NCBI GenBank assembly: GCA_034008185.1
Contig: CM067087.1
Location: 47,288,090-47,352,089 of the forward strand
Reading direction: 5' to 3'
Length of the DNA stretch: 64,000 nucleotides
From: Gorsachius magnificus
Lineage: Eukaryota; Chordata; Aves; Pelecaniformes; Ardeidae
Both the position numbers and the translations under genes were made by a program. The number at the start of each line of letters is the position of its first letter. Within the stretch, counting starts at the first letter, position 1. Under the pieces are notes generated by a model. That model did not search any database and was not told the DNA's origin. It worked only from the letters and a program-made list of their open reading frames with translations. This document shows, piece after piece, positions 10,552-39,100 of this stretch.

Positions 10552-13373
10552 CTTTTTGCTTCACGTAATCACAGAACCTAGCACACCTTGCATGCATGCA
10601 GTTAACAGGGTATAAAACAAGAGGCGAGAAGAGGCGTGAGCAGGAGCAGCACTGTGGCATGCTAGTACAGGACAACAATAAAATATCTATGGGCCAGATC
10701 CTTCGCCGGGGGACGCTGGCACCGTTCCACTACAGCGGGGCACTGCTGAGCGACACGAGGTTGGGGGGGGGGCCTCAGCCTGTGTGTCCAGAGCCCTCGA
10801 GCCAACGCACCCGACGTTCCTGCTAGACTGTGCTTCAGGCACCTGAAAACCCTGGCCCTGTGATACCGAAGCTCCGTTTCATCTATTTCTGAACACGTGA
10901 TGCTCTGCTTAAGCAACCAGAACTACAACCGGAAGGGCTGATGACCGAGGAGGAGGAGAAGGGCAATACCCTACAACACGGCCGCGTGAAGTTCTGCAGC
11001 TGGGTCACGGGAATTCCACCACAACTGTTTGGATTGGCTGAAAGATCCAATAACTTTGATGAAAATGAATAAACTGTCCATATTAAAATACAAAAGTACT
11101 ATCAAGAATCACTTCTGACTTTCAGGCTTAAATTCAGTGCAATTGACAAATGCATTGCTAAACAAAAAAACGCAGCTTAAACGTACTCAAAACATTTGTG
11201 TCTATTCCTGGGAGCACAGTTTAAAATTATTGCACAGAATTTTTTTTTTTTAATTTTTGTTTTGTTTTGTTTTTTGTTTTTTTTTTTTGTTATTTTTTTG
11301 TTGTTTTTTTTTTTTTCCCATTAAATGACAGAGGTCAGCCACAGTCATGGACCTCCAGCAATAAAAGCAATATTTCAAGTGCCAGACGCTCCATATATTA
11401 GGTTTCCTACGTACTGTAACTCACAGGGCGATCGCTCTAAACATTTGTAATATCTTCCAAAATCCCAAAAATAGCTGGCACCGAACCACTGCCGATGACT
11501 GCCTTGATGGATAATGACTTTTTGTGGGTTTTAAACGCTGCGTGTGATAGCATCATAATCTTGGGGTACGTGTAAAAAACGCGCTGTTGACTTCTCTTTA
11601 CCACTGGCAAATTGCTACCCTACCTTAGCCAAACTCAGACTTGCTTCAAGTCGTGTTTATTCCATGGAAATAGCAGAAATCAATGCCTGAAGAACAACAG
11701 TTAAAATGTCAAAGCTGCATTATCTCGATTAAATCAATTTATACCTGACTCGGAGGGGGAAAAAAAATCCAAACCAAACCAAAAACCAAACAAAATAAAA
11801 GGTTACAGATTAGCAATCATAAGCCACAAAGTTATTTGTGGTTGAAATAGTGTTATAAAACTGATAACTTTGCCAAGCTCGGTAATATAAACCATTCCTT
11901 AAGTAAAATGCCTGTGACATAAATTTGACAACCTCTCTTCTTATAAATTTACACTCTTGGAATCTTACGCAAGACGTGATGCAACCTTTTCGACGACACA
12001 TACGCGTAAACATAACCTCATGCTATCATTTACAAATCAAATCCACTGCCAGGATACTTTTAATCACATGAGCAGAAAAAGGTTTGCCATATACATCTGT
12101 CATCGTAAGAAAAATACTTGATATTGTAAACAGAGTAAAAGACACTATATAGTAGTGATTATTAAAAAAATAGCAGCTTACATCTACCCTATATTTGAAA
12201 AAAATGTAGTCACAAGATACAATAAACTGCAGGACTGGAGCAGCAGGGGAATTAGTGCAAGTATTCGTCTTTTAAATAAGCTGAATCACTGCTATTAAAA
12301 TAAACTTGAAGCAAGTCCTCTGTTGAAGATTTTTTTTTTTTTTTTTTTTTTTAAATCTAAGGTAGTAAACATTTTGCCTCTTAATGGCAGTGTTATCAAA
12401 TATATGCCAAAGATTTTATTTTTAAGAAAGAAAAATTACATGAGATACTTTTAATACTGGAGTTTGGTTACAATTCTACATCTAAGCTCCTATGAATAAC
12501 GATGGGCAACGCTCAGAGAAGCTGTGGCATGAACCCTTGTCTGGAAAGATCTGAAACCCCTTAAAAGCGATCCCCCAGCTGTACTTTGCTCCTTTCCACA
12601 ATAGTGCACGATTTAACCATATTTTCGTTATGGTCTTAAAGCAACAGAAGATGCGTTTTCTTCTTCCTCTTTTTTTTTTTTTTTTTTTTTCTTTTGTGCA
12701 TCCCTGTATTTTTATTTTCCGTATTTTTGTGCCCTTCTGTTCTTAAGTTTGGCAGAATTATGTCCCAAATAAGAAACTACTGCATTTTAGCCACGTCACC
12801 AGAAAATAAAACATAGCATTATACCCATTACTGTCGTACTTCGCAGATGCGCAGGACGTGAAATATCATGCCTCGAAGAAGGATTTTTTTTTTTTTTTTT
12901 TTTTTTTTTTCTTCTCTCTCCATAAATCCCTTTTCCACCCTCCCTCTGTTCACAAAACTGTGCTCTGGGAGCCGCAAAATGTACCAAACATTATCAGGTT
13001 CAATCTACCTCTTCAAAGAATGCATTGAAATACGCTTCAAAGAAACATTTTTTTTTTTTTCCCCCCAAGGTGAAAAAAAAAACCAAACAAACCATAAACA
13101 AGAAACTAATTCACTCCCTTACTTCATGCATCCGTAAACTTAACCAAAACAAAACAGAAAACCCAATGTTTTAAAAGCAAAGGAAAAACTACTGCTGCAG
13201 ATTCCTGTAAGTCCATTTTCTCTGTACACGCAAACTGCTCAACTACTGAGAAGGAAAACAAAAATACCCCGCGATCCACGGTCGCAATGGATTCGCAGGG
13301 GGGAAGGGGCAATGAAGGCTGCCGTTAGAATCTTCTGAATTTGGTATGTATATGGGTCTGCTCTTGTACACGG

Positions 13374-13380
<7 letters not shown>

Positions 13381-13408
<28 letters not shown>
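13381..13408. repeat. (CT)14 microsatellite in 3' UTR
   Basis: Fourteen perfect CT units, followed after TG by four more. It reads as a GA repeat in the mRNA about 300 nt after the stop. Confidence 0.95.
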
Positions 13409-13410
<2 letters not shown>

Positions 13411-13561
13411 CTCTCTCTTCTGTTTTTCATATCCAAAACCTTTAAATGTTATTTTGGGGCACAGCAGATTCCAGCACTTGGTGAACAGGATTCACAAGCT
13501 GTGACAAAACTCTGTCATCCTCTTCAGGGTGTAATTTTTTTTTTTTTTCCCCCTCTTTTTT

Positions 13562-13569
13562 TATATACA
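13562..13569 (-). promoter_or_regulatory. Pumilio-type element match in 3' UTR
   Basis: The mRNA sense reads UGUAUAUA, matching UGUANAUA, about 140 nt after the stop codon. This is a motif match only; an 8-mer of this kind occurs by chance. Confidence 0.3.
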
Positions 13570-13710
13570 GTATATGTATATATTTCTTTTACGTTTGGCT
13601 GTAGTGGACTGGCCATGGTTCAATTGGGACTATAGCAGTACATGGGTCAGGGACAGTCATTTTGGCTATGTACACATTCATAGTCGGTCCATGGCTTCCA
13701 ACTAGTAGCG

Positions 13711-30164
<16,454 letters not shown>

Positions 30165-30209
30165 CTTTATTCCCAGTTAAACCATGAGGTCACAACAGAG
30201 GACACAACC
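30165..30209 (-). other. TBL1XR1: TBL1XR1 5' UTR part of the start-codon exon
   Basis: 45 nt between a good acceptor (TTTTTATTTTCAG|GG, exon start at 30209) and the ATG at 30164. The acceptor implies at least one upstream non-coding exon. I found no convincing upstream exon between 30210 and 64000, so it probably lies outside the window. Confidence 0.85.
30177..30185 (-). promoter_or_regulatory. Two-codon upstream ORF (ATG GTT TAA) in TBL1XR1 5' UTR
   Basis: On the minus strand the 5' UTR reads CTC ATG GTT TAA, ending 12 nt before the main ATG. The upstream ATG has C at -3 and G at +4, a weak-to-moderate context. The main ATG has A at -3. Such minimal uORFs usually allow leaky scanning; re-initiation across 12 nt is unlikely. 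A regulatory effect is inference. Confidence 0.6.
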
Positions 30210-32392
30210 CTGAAAATAAAAAGTAGGTCAATTAAATAATGAAATTAAATTAAAGTACCTAGGATGTATTTCTCAACAAATGCTGTATTTATAAAGTAGC
30301 TCCCTGGCAACGTAGACGACTGTTTTATCTTATAATGCAAATAAGTCTCCTGTAGTCATTAAAAAGTCATTTGTTTCACCACAACATAAAGGTCAGTAAA
30401 TTAAATATTGAAGGGCTGGATTCTCAAGTGATGCAAATTAGTATGGACTGGGGAACTATGCTGCTTAATACCGGTATTAAAAAGGCCTCATTTCACAGGT
30501 TTTTAAAAAATAATCAAGTGAGTTTCATCTAATCAACATTATTGCTATAGAACATTTTTCAGAACGTGGATTTCTCTCTGGCCTGACTAACAAAGACCAA
30601 GAACTTGGTTTCACGTTGGTGTCCAGGCAAGTTCTCGCTTTTACTTTCTACTTCAATTTTGAGGCACTCCTGCTCTAGCAGGAAGGTGCAACACGGGCTA
30701 CAACACCGCACCTCTTCAAGGAAAGCCCAGCGGCTTCCACTACGCATTAGAAGACATCTCAGCGATACACTTATGCTTTGCAAAGGGAATTCCTGAAATT
30801 AGAGACAAGCTCCAAACAGGCCATTTTTAGCAACATTTCTCTAGGCTTTCAATCAATCCTTTAACGATATTGATGGACATACTTTTCCCTTGATTTTATT
30901 CATGGTAAGTATTTAGCGAGACAAATAACATATCAGACTATATACACTTTTGATAAGAAATTTTGAAAACATGAAGGAACAAGAGTCTTTAAAACCCAGA
31001 GATAAAGAGACAGAATGCAGTATTTTTCTAACTTTGTCTCATTTTTGAGAACGTTCTCACTACTTCCCCATGTTTGAAAATCCTGATCTTTCCACGCCAT
31101 CTAATAAACAAGTGAAAACATCAGCTTCCAGAACACGGTATGAAATAAGGTCCATCTCCTGTTCCTAGTACCCGCTCAGCACTTTTCATCAGCAGACCTT
31201 CGAGGTTTTTACCCAGCCGCCCACCACCACTGTTTTCTTCTACGGAACTGGACTCCGGGAAGGTAAGTGACTTTCCTACTGTTCTTTGACAAAGTTTGAC
31301 CTGGATCTGATGTAAAAAAAGGACTAGAGAACAGGTTTTCTTGTACGGTTCAAAATCAAAAGTTCTGGCTACGTGGCTGCACGGTCAGGGCATTTGCCAC
31401 CGTTGATCGAAGGGGGAAAGCGGTGAACGCAGAGTAAGCGCCAACTACAAGGTTATGATCGGCGGTACAAGGCTGCCACACGTATTCTTTCTAGGCATCT
31501 TTTGTTAGCAAGATTTCCCAAGGAAACAGGAGAAAAATGACCACATTCTATTTCTTCTCATCTAACTTCTGAATTTTATCAGTCAATCGCAACCAAATTT
31601 GACAGCGGGAGGAGCTCTCCAAGACGCAACTTTCCCACAAGTCCCATAACGCTGTAGAGGAAAGACCCAATTAAACTTCTGAAGAAGAGGAGAAGCTACA
31701 GGATGAACTCAGACATCAAAAGGAGCTTGTTTGCCCAAAACCACACATGAGCCCCGGCGAGATGATGAGCACATGGACACCCCCAAACCTGCCTCAGCCG
31801 CGTGGCCACACACCCAAGCTAATAGCTGGGGATAGGAGGGGGGGGCGCTCAGACCCGGCTGGGGCCAGTGGGACCCAAGTGGAAGAGCCAGGGTTATCCT
31901 GCATGGGAAGTGGGGGGCTGGATACGTCCACAGCAACCCCGAGCTCGTGCTGATAGAGCAGCTCGAGTATACTGAGCTGCTGAAGGGGGGGAAAAGGCTT
32001 TAGTTTCTGAAGGATATAAATAAAAATGCAGAGCTACTTAAATCTTTCTCATTTCTAAAGGAAAAAATAATTGCTCCAGTACAGTAACGTCTAGCTAGTG
32101 CAACACGGCTTGTCAAGGAGCACCATCCCCACCCCGCTCCATCCACAGCCCCCAGCGATGCCTGACGTGCAAGGGATACCTGCCAAATTACCATATACTT
32201 TGTGGGCCCAGTTTCTGAGCAGTGGGTGTAATTAATGTCATTTTTAGCCATTTCATGCATTAGCAACCAATTTACCACGTGCAGGACCAAACACTAATTT
32301 TATTCAGCTATGTTTTGATGTCAGATCGGGCGCAAATCACCTTTACTTAAGACTGCTTGTTACAGAGAAGTTCTGTAGGAAGAGGAATGATA
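30210..32392. other. Upstream (5' UTR) intron, proximal part
   Basis: No exon, repeat family or gene recognised. A GC-rich segment at about 31740-31960 was not classifiable. Confidence 0.6.
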
Positions 32393-32612
32393 TGGTTGGA
32401 TGTTAGGAACAATTCCTTCCCCAAAGGGCTGTCAGGCACTGGAAGGGGCTGCCCAGGGAAGGGGTCGAGTCCCCAGCCCTGGGGGGATTTAACAGCCGGG
32501 CAGAGGCGGTGCTGAGGGCCAGGGTTTGGGGGTGGGATGGCAGGGGTAGGGGAACGGTTGGGCTGGGGGAGCTCGAAGGGCTTTGCCAACCTCAACGATT
32601 CTGTGATATTCT
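32393..32612 (+). mobile_element. CR1 LINE 3' end, GC-rich type
   Basis: Reads ATGGTTGGATGTTAGGAAC, then AACAATTCCTTCCCC, CACTGGAAGGGGCTGCCCAG and the same GC-rich 3' block as the copies at 23.8, 25.8 and 36.0 kb. It ends with GCCAACCTCAACGATTCTGT. Confidence 0.92.
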
Positions 32613-32749
32613 CCTTCAGAAGAAGAAGGTAGTTACATTTAAAAAGCCTTGTAAAGACGCCTTTTCACATGACACACACAAACGGCAGCATTTGTTTCGT
32701 GGGTCTGTTACCGATTTTTGCAACCGTGCTGCGCCACCCAAAACGCCAG

Positions 32750-33110
32750 ATCAGAGCGCAGCCATGGGCCGCAAGTGTCATTTGCTACGCGGAGAAGCCG
32801 CGCGTTGCCGATGCGAGGAGGGCGCCAGCGAGGAGCCGAGTCGCGGAAGGGCCGCACGCCTTCACCCGTTACGCAGCCGGGCAGCTACAGAAAAAAAAAC
32901 CAGCAAACGTTTTGCTCATCCATCAAAAGCGTTCTTCACCCTGCCCAAGCCAAAGGAGGGTCGTTTGTCAAGGCTGGTTCCAAGCCATCGAGAGGTGGCA
33001 GTGCGACACCGCCGTCTGCGCCGCGACACCCAGAAAAACACAAGAGATGCGTTCAAGAAATGCACCGCTCGCCTGACGAGGACGTGAAACTGAAACGGGT
33101 GCAGACGGTT
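32750..33110. other. CpG-dense, stop-poor pocket in the upstream intron
   Basis: I counted about 36 CpG in some 360 bp by eye, 18 of them in 32761-32880. That is at or above the expectation from base composition and unlike the surrounding intron. All three plus-strand frames are open through most of it. I recognise no protein homology. It could be an alternative promoter or unmethylated regulatory element, or just a compositional pocket. Confidence 0.5.
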
Positions 33111-34262
33111 TTTTACCGAGATATTGCTTTATCCATTATTTTGGTGCTTATTTAGATTTTTGGAAAACTCACTGCTCTATTTGCCCCCCGTCACGGGCCC
33201 AGGCGCTCAGCACCCAGAGACAACCGCCACCCGGCTAGGGAGGAACTGCGAGAACAAGCAACGCCAGGCCACCTTCCTTCCCACCCCAAAAGCAAAATAT
33301 CCCATTAAAGAGAAAATAGAGCAGAATTACAGATAGGAGCGGATATAACAGCGGCAGCGAGGGGACGATGGCGAAAAGGAGCAGGGGTGGGACGGAGGAG
33401 GGACCCAGCGACCCCAAAGCCACCGGCCCCGTTGCTCTCGGGGCTCAACACGCATGGCCACCCCCTCACTTCATCCTGAAGTTACAAGTCGCCAAGGACA
33501 TCTGCCAAAGAAAAACGGTAACGGGAAACGAACCAAACCCACTATCCTAGGAACCATGCAAACTCTACTTTCCCTATCGCCCCAACATGGCCCCAGGGCT
33601 TTTCTGGGAGGCGACCGAGCAGATTTCTCAAAAGTGGCATCATGTAAATAGAAATGGAAACACAGATAGAGGAGGAAAGGCTGAAAAGGAGAGGAAAAAA
33701 AAAAATAACTTTATGTACGCACCCATGGACGTATACACGTACCCCCCACACTAACAAATCTACTTCATTAATGCTGGTTTATTTCCCCCAAATCCAATAC
33801 TTCCATGTGCAAGCGACCACTTATTCTGGACACTTAATAGATATTAATATTGCTCTTTATTTTAGATACAGGAATTAAATAATCAAAAGGACACAGAAAA
33901 AGGAGCCAAAAATAAGTAGAAATGACGCATAATTCCTACCCGTCTTAGATTTCTAGCCTAATTTACACAGGACCCATTAAAAACATCTCAAGATATTTGC
34001 ACCTGTAATCCATTCTGAAAGCGTAACAAGACCCTTCAGGCCCTTTTTTCTGGCCCTTATAAGAATTCCAAGTCCTCCTCGAAACATTCTGTGGATTTGG
34101 AAGAAACACAGCAGAGTATGATGCACCCACACCACCGGTTTAGCTCCAGTTGTGCTTTTACAGGAAACCTCTCCCACTTGTCCCTACTTTTGTTTTGCAC
34201 CTTAGAGGAGTCGCAGTGCATATGAAGTCGATTCCTTACCGGTAAATGTAAAATTCTACACC

Positions 34263-34293
<31 letters not shown>

Positions 34294-34312
34294 AAAAAAA
34301 AAAAAAAAAAAA
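34263..34312. repeat. A-tract, 50 bp with one interruption
   Basis: A29, T, A20. No retroposon body recognised next to it. Confidence 0.9.
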
Positions 34313-35310
34313 GGATGTGCATGAGGGCTTACGAACCATGGCCAAATTACTCATGGGCTTCCAGTCCCTGGGACAGCACCAGGATCACTATATTAGGTGC
34401 TCAAATTCCACTCCAGCACGCCTCAGCCCACACGCATCCCCGCCATGCTCAGCAATGCCGTAAGGCCAAAAAACCTGTATTACAGCGTAGGTAACCCGTC
34501 GCCCCGTTCGCCCTCGATCCCTCAAAAGCACTGAGCCACAGGCACTGGTTATCTGCAGGATCCCCTTCCCGCGGGATGAGCCTTTGAGAGGTTTAGAATA
34601 TGAGGTTTATAACACCCCGGTTCAATTAGAATCAGCGTACTATCAAGATATCCCAGGTAATTTTTAATGTCGCTATAGAAGGTCCCTGAACTCCCAAAAT
34701 TTATCAGGCGTAAAACATATCAGCCATAAAATAAAAGTCAACTGCCTGTACAGATGCCGGCCCCAAGATCTGCTCAAGAGCTGGATGTGCCAGGAACAGG
34801 CGAGACGCGTCTGTGCTTTCGACAAACCGACCCGCTCATTCCGACTCTGAATCCATGTCAGAAATCACACAACGAGTCATTTGGAAATGACTTTTTTTTT
34901 TTTTTTCCCCCCAAAGGAAATGAGGTTTCTTCTTCCCGAGCCAAGATACCAACTCTGACTTAGCTTCCACATAGCAAACCGTGCCGGGATTTCGGCGGCG
35001 TGCCTACCCTAACTCGGACGCACCAGCACGCGGGGTCTCCCACGGGCTTCTCCACCCCTCGAGGACCACGCACACACTTTTGTACTTCGGGTTAAAATTT
35101 ACCAGTAAACCCCATTATAACAAGATCCGAGTTCCGCTATCAGGAACCCCAGGTCTGCATGCTCACGGGTGCCCAACAGCACAAATCTGATTGCATTTCT
35201 GAGAAATTATTTATCTACTCTGCATGTTCGTGCTAGCTTCGTACTCTTCTGCCAAGGTTCATGCCAAATGCTAAGAGAACAGATGCCGCCCGATATGGCT
35301 CCTGGCCTAA

Positions 35311-35393
35311 TAGGTTTTTTGGTTGGGTTTTTTTGGGTGGTTTGTTTTGGTTTTGGTGGGGGGTTTTTTTGGGTTTTTTTTTTTTTTTTTTTT
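35311..35393. repeat. T-rich tract with GG/GGG interruptions
   Basis: Blocks of T separated by GGTTGGG, GGGTGG and GGTGGGGGG, ending in T20. It shares its opening pattern with the tract at 15900-15969. Confidence 0.85.
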
Positions 35394-36030
35394 AAACAAA
35401 CCTGAACTGGCAGAGAAAGTCCATACATCACATTAGCACTTTGTACCTCTTAAAACACGGTTTTATAACAGATAGTCGGTTTAATACAGCTGGATTTATT
35501 GTATCGTCAAAGAACAGCCTAAGTAAGTAGTATTTCTGCAGTTTTTGGTGGGCTCTAACACCTCCTCATTAGGTAGGATAACAGAAACACCTGGCAGGCT
35601 GCTGTGAATAATAATTCCCCCAAACATAGCAATCATTAGCCTGATACCAAGTATGATACGTTAAAGGGAACAGCTAATGCTCTGGGTGGCTCTGAAAAAC
35701 GTTTCGTGCTCAGATATAAACAGACGGCTACATTTATCCAGAGAAAACAGAAGTCTGGCTACAGAAACAATAAATCTCCTACACCAGAAATATTGTCACC
35801 AGTCCTTGTATTTTTTCCTCTTTCGTAAGAAATCCGGACAAATATTTTGCCAGCATGTGTGCGCATAGACAGTGATACCATTTGGTTTTTTTTTAAATTG
35901 CTGCTTAAGAATCTTCCTTTTTTAATGAGCATGACTTAAAAAAAAAAAAAAAAAAAAAAAGAAAAATTAAATGACCCAACCTGGGAATGCATAGCTTTTT
36001 AATTCCACCCAGAAAACCTGAAGGTGTGTA

Positions 36031-36180
36031 GAAGTCCCCAGCCCTGGGGGGATTTAACAGCCGGGCAGAGGCGGTGCTGAGGGCCAGGGTTTGGGGGTGG
36101 GATGGCAGGGGTAGGGGAACGGTTGGGCTGGGGGAGCTTAAAGGGCTTTGCCAACCTCAACGATTCTATTCTATGATTCC
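36031..36180 (+). mobile_element. CR1 LINE 3' end, GC-rich type
   Basis: About 150 nt. Over roughly 130 nt it differs from the copy at 32.5 kb at very few positions, and it ends CCAACCTCAACGATTCTATT then CTATGATTCC. Confidence 0.9.
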
Positions 36181-39100
36181 AAGTCCTTCGGAAAGTTCTA
36201 TTACAATTCTGCATTACATTTGCATTACCCCTTTTAAAAAGCGCTCTCCAAAGGCTCTTCCCCAAGACCCGGTGGGTCTCCCCCAAACGGCTGCTGCACT
36301 CGGGAAGACCGCATCCAAGGAAAAGCCATGTACGGCCCTTTAGGAGCAGATTACAAAGGAGAACTCATAAAATAAATCAGCGGGTCCTGTAGTGAGCACG
36401 CAGTGTATGACCAATGTTGCGCGTCCTTCTGCGCAAGAATTTAGTAGACAGCGATTTCAATCAAAATTAACGTTTTCCCACAATTTAAAAAAAAAAAAAG
36501 ACAAGAAAAAGCTGAGTTCTCTTTAACAGTATCCACTAATTGCTCTGAATACTCCAATGTGCGCTTTCACATCTTCATTTGAGAGATGGGGTCCAATATT
36601 GCATTGGGCACAATACAAATGAGCCCTTATTAAAGTTCTCGTCCTGCTTGACAATTCGCAATTAGGAATTCTTTCTAACCTTCGGAATTTAAAGGAAAAC
36701 GTTTTTTCAAATGAAATGCCCAAGCTTCGTTGTAATACATTCCAAACTGAAAGTTATCTCATTTTCTGCGTTTTTACCCGTGTCTCTAAATTGCTATTAT
36801 TTAAATGTGCCCTTTTTTTTAAGATTCAATAATCTATGTCAAATGTGAACTTGCATAAAAAATTATCTGTAATTCTACCTAATGAACCTTCTTACTGATT
36901 TCCCATATGATCAAGCTTTGCTAGTTTTCCTTCTAGCAATTTAAAACAAGCGATGCCTCTCATGTTCGTCTTTTAACTCTACTGCTTCACTTTTAATCTC
37001 AAGAATACAGCTTCATTTCCGAACACTAAAAAAAAAAAAAATTTCTCCTTTCCTCATCTGAATTGTTTTCCTTAGCTCAGGCGGTAAATATTTGTGTTCT
37101 GTATTTCAGCTTAGTGACCCAATTTATGGCAACAGCCTCTGTTTGCCTGTGCCAATTTGAGAGTATGAAGCGTATGGGATGACAAAGCCGGTTTGAAATT
37201 TTCTGAAAAAAAGAATTACAAAACCCTGAAAGGGAAGGGGAGGGGGGGGGGGGGGAACAAAACCCAAAACCCACCCAAAATCTTAGCTAAAAATAACAGT
37301 TACTGTTTACTTATCCGAGCACTCAGTCCCCAGGAACACCCAGCGCAGTCCCCAGGACCATTACAAAACAAGCTGCAGATGAAGCCCATTTGTTGGTTTT
37401 GCCTGGAGCAAAGTAGGATTTAATTACTGAACTATGAATGTCCTCCCCAAAGTCATACGCCGCGTGACCCGGGAGACCGGGATTCCGGATGTTACAGCAG
37501 ACCCACAAGCGACCGTATATTCTGTATCGTATTTCCAGGGCTACGGCTACAAAGCTGCAAACTTCTACGCTTTCTAGAGTTAAAAATACATCTTCCTGGA
37601 CAGCTATAGGGCATCCTGCAGGGATTCTTGGCAGCCATATTTTGCAAATCCCTCGACTGACGAAAGGAACGGGGATATTTCTGGTACTGACACGTTATTC
37701 AACGCTCTTTAGGTTCTTAACCCTTCTTTTTTTTTTTTTTCCTTGTCACAGCACAACCCAAGAAGAAATTATGTGCTTGGGGCAGTTTTTTCTCCTTATT
37801 TCCTGTATCAGAATAGCAAAAAGTTATTGTGTTTTAAAGACTTTTATTGTTGTATTATGTTATTATTGTTTTATTGCATTTTAAAGACTTTTCACCTATT
37901 GGGGGAACAATGAAAACACACGCCTCTTTCCAGGCCCAACTTTTCCGCATGGTAATTACAACCCTCTTGAAATGGAGATAGTTCTCATGCATCTTTCTTC
38001 AGGAGAAAATACGTTATTCCTTCAAAACTTAAAGCCAAACCCACCAGCTCAGAACATGCGGGTAAAACCACCAGTAGAAAGCCCTGCTTGGATTTTGACT
38101 ACTTCATGAAAGCCATCCCTCCCCACCCCCCTGCCAAGATCCCAAGCCCAAACGTCCCATCTCGCTCCCCCAGGGGTGGCCAAGGTGAGGGCTTCTAATC
38201 ACAGAGCTCAAGCCCACCAAGGCAGGCAAACTAGGATTAGATGAAAGCCGTCCAGAAGTAGTAGCTACAAAGCTAAATCACCACCCTCTCTCGATACTTA
38301 AATGATTTTCAGAGCACACCAGGAAATATAACCCAACATTATGGAACTCTCCTTGGTCGAACACCTAATCCAGGCCAAAGGCATTTTTCGGAAAGGAAGA
38401 CCCCATGGCTGGATGCGATGACCTTCAGGGTGAGACTGTCCTACCTGCACACAGGCTGGGCAGACGCCTACAGCAGCCAAACTGGAAAGGTGGCATTTCT
38501 AAAACTGCTTAGAAACAGATTAACTTTGGACTGATGGCCAGAATGAGCGCACTTACCTGGGGAAGCAGTAGTGTAGGGTTGGCCAGGATGGATTACTTCC
38601 CAAGGTGACCTGTGAAGGCCACCTTCTAGGCTCTGCATGCTAAGTACATCTAACTCTGTAACGGAGAGGGAAGTACCAGCCAAATGCCCGTCATTACTCC
38701 AGGGAGAACCATCTGCCCCCGAAAAGGGAAAATTTTATTACTGGAGGGACCATCACGGGAGGAGTGGTAACGCCAAGCAAGCTGTAGATATTCCACTCTC
38801 AGGCCATTAGAAGGATGTCCCTTTAGACAGTTACAATCCTTCAGGAATACCCAATTTAAATAAATAAAGACTTTTGCAATCAAACTTACAGACCCCGTCT
38901 CAAGAAGGCTTTGCAAAATTGTTAAGTGGCTTTACTAAGTGCTACCATAACGGCCTGCTAATATTCCCTGGATCTAGACACAGGATAGCGGAAGGCTGCT
39001 GGAATCAAGCGCAAGAGGGATGAAAACTGGAAGAAGCATCACCTGCTACGTCCTTTAAAATCCCATGCCATATACCTCTTCAGCATGCACCCAGCTTTAA

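Larger units (their letters stand above)
8065..13710 (-). other. TBL1XR1: Putative TBL1XR1 3' UTR (about 5.6 kb)
   Basis: From the stop codon down to the region of an AATAAA at 8085-8090 there is no CR1 copy and no convincing ORF, and the sequence is AT-rich, as in long vertebrate 3' UTRs. TBL1XR1 transcripts are known to have long 3' UTRs. In the mRNA sense it contains several A-tracts, a G15 run (10204-10190), a (GA)14 repeat (13408-13381) and CpG-rich pockets near 8850-8930, 9180-9330 and 10270-10390. The distal end is inferred from the signal only. Other AATAAA matches at 12415-12420, 11656-11661 and 9457-9462 could give shorter isoforms. Confidence 0.65.
33111..36030. other. Upstream intron sequence with A/T tracts
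   Basis: Contains an A-tract at 34263-34312 (one T interruption), a T-rich GG-interrupted tract at 35311-35393 and A23 at 35938-35960. No exon or transposon recognised. Confidence 0.6.

Noticed and set aside
32509..33087. 192-codon ORF as a protein-coding gene
   Set aside because: Its start lies in a CR1 tail and the rest is open in all three frames because of composition. No homology was recognised, so it is kept only as a CpG-pocket finding.
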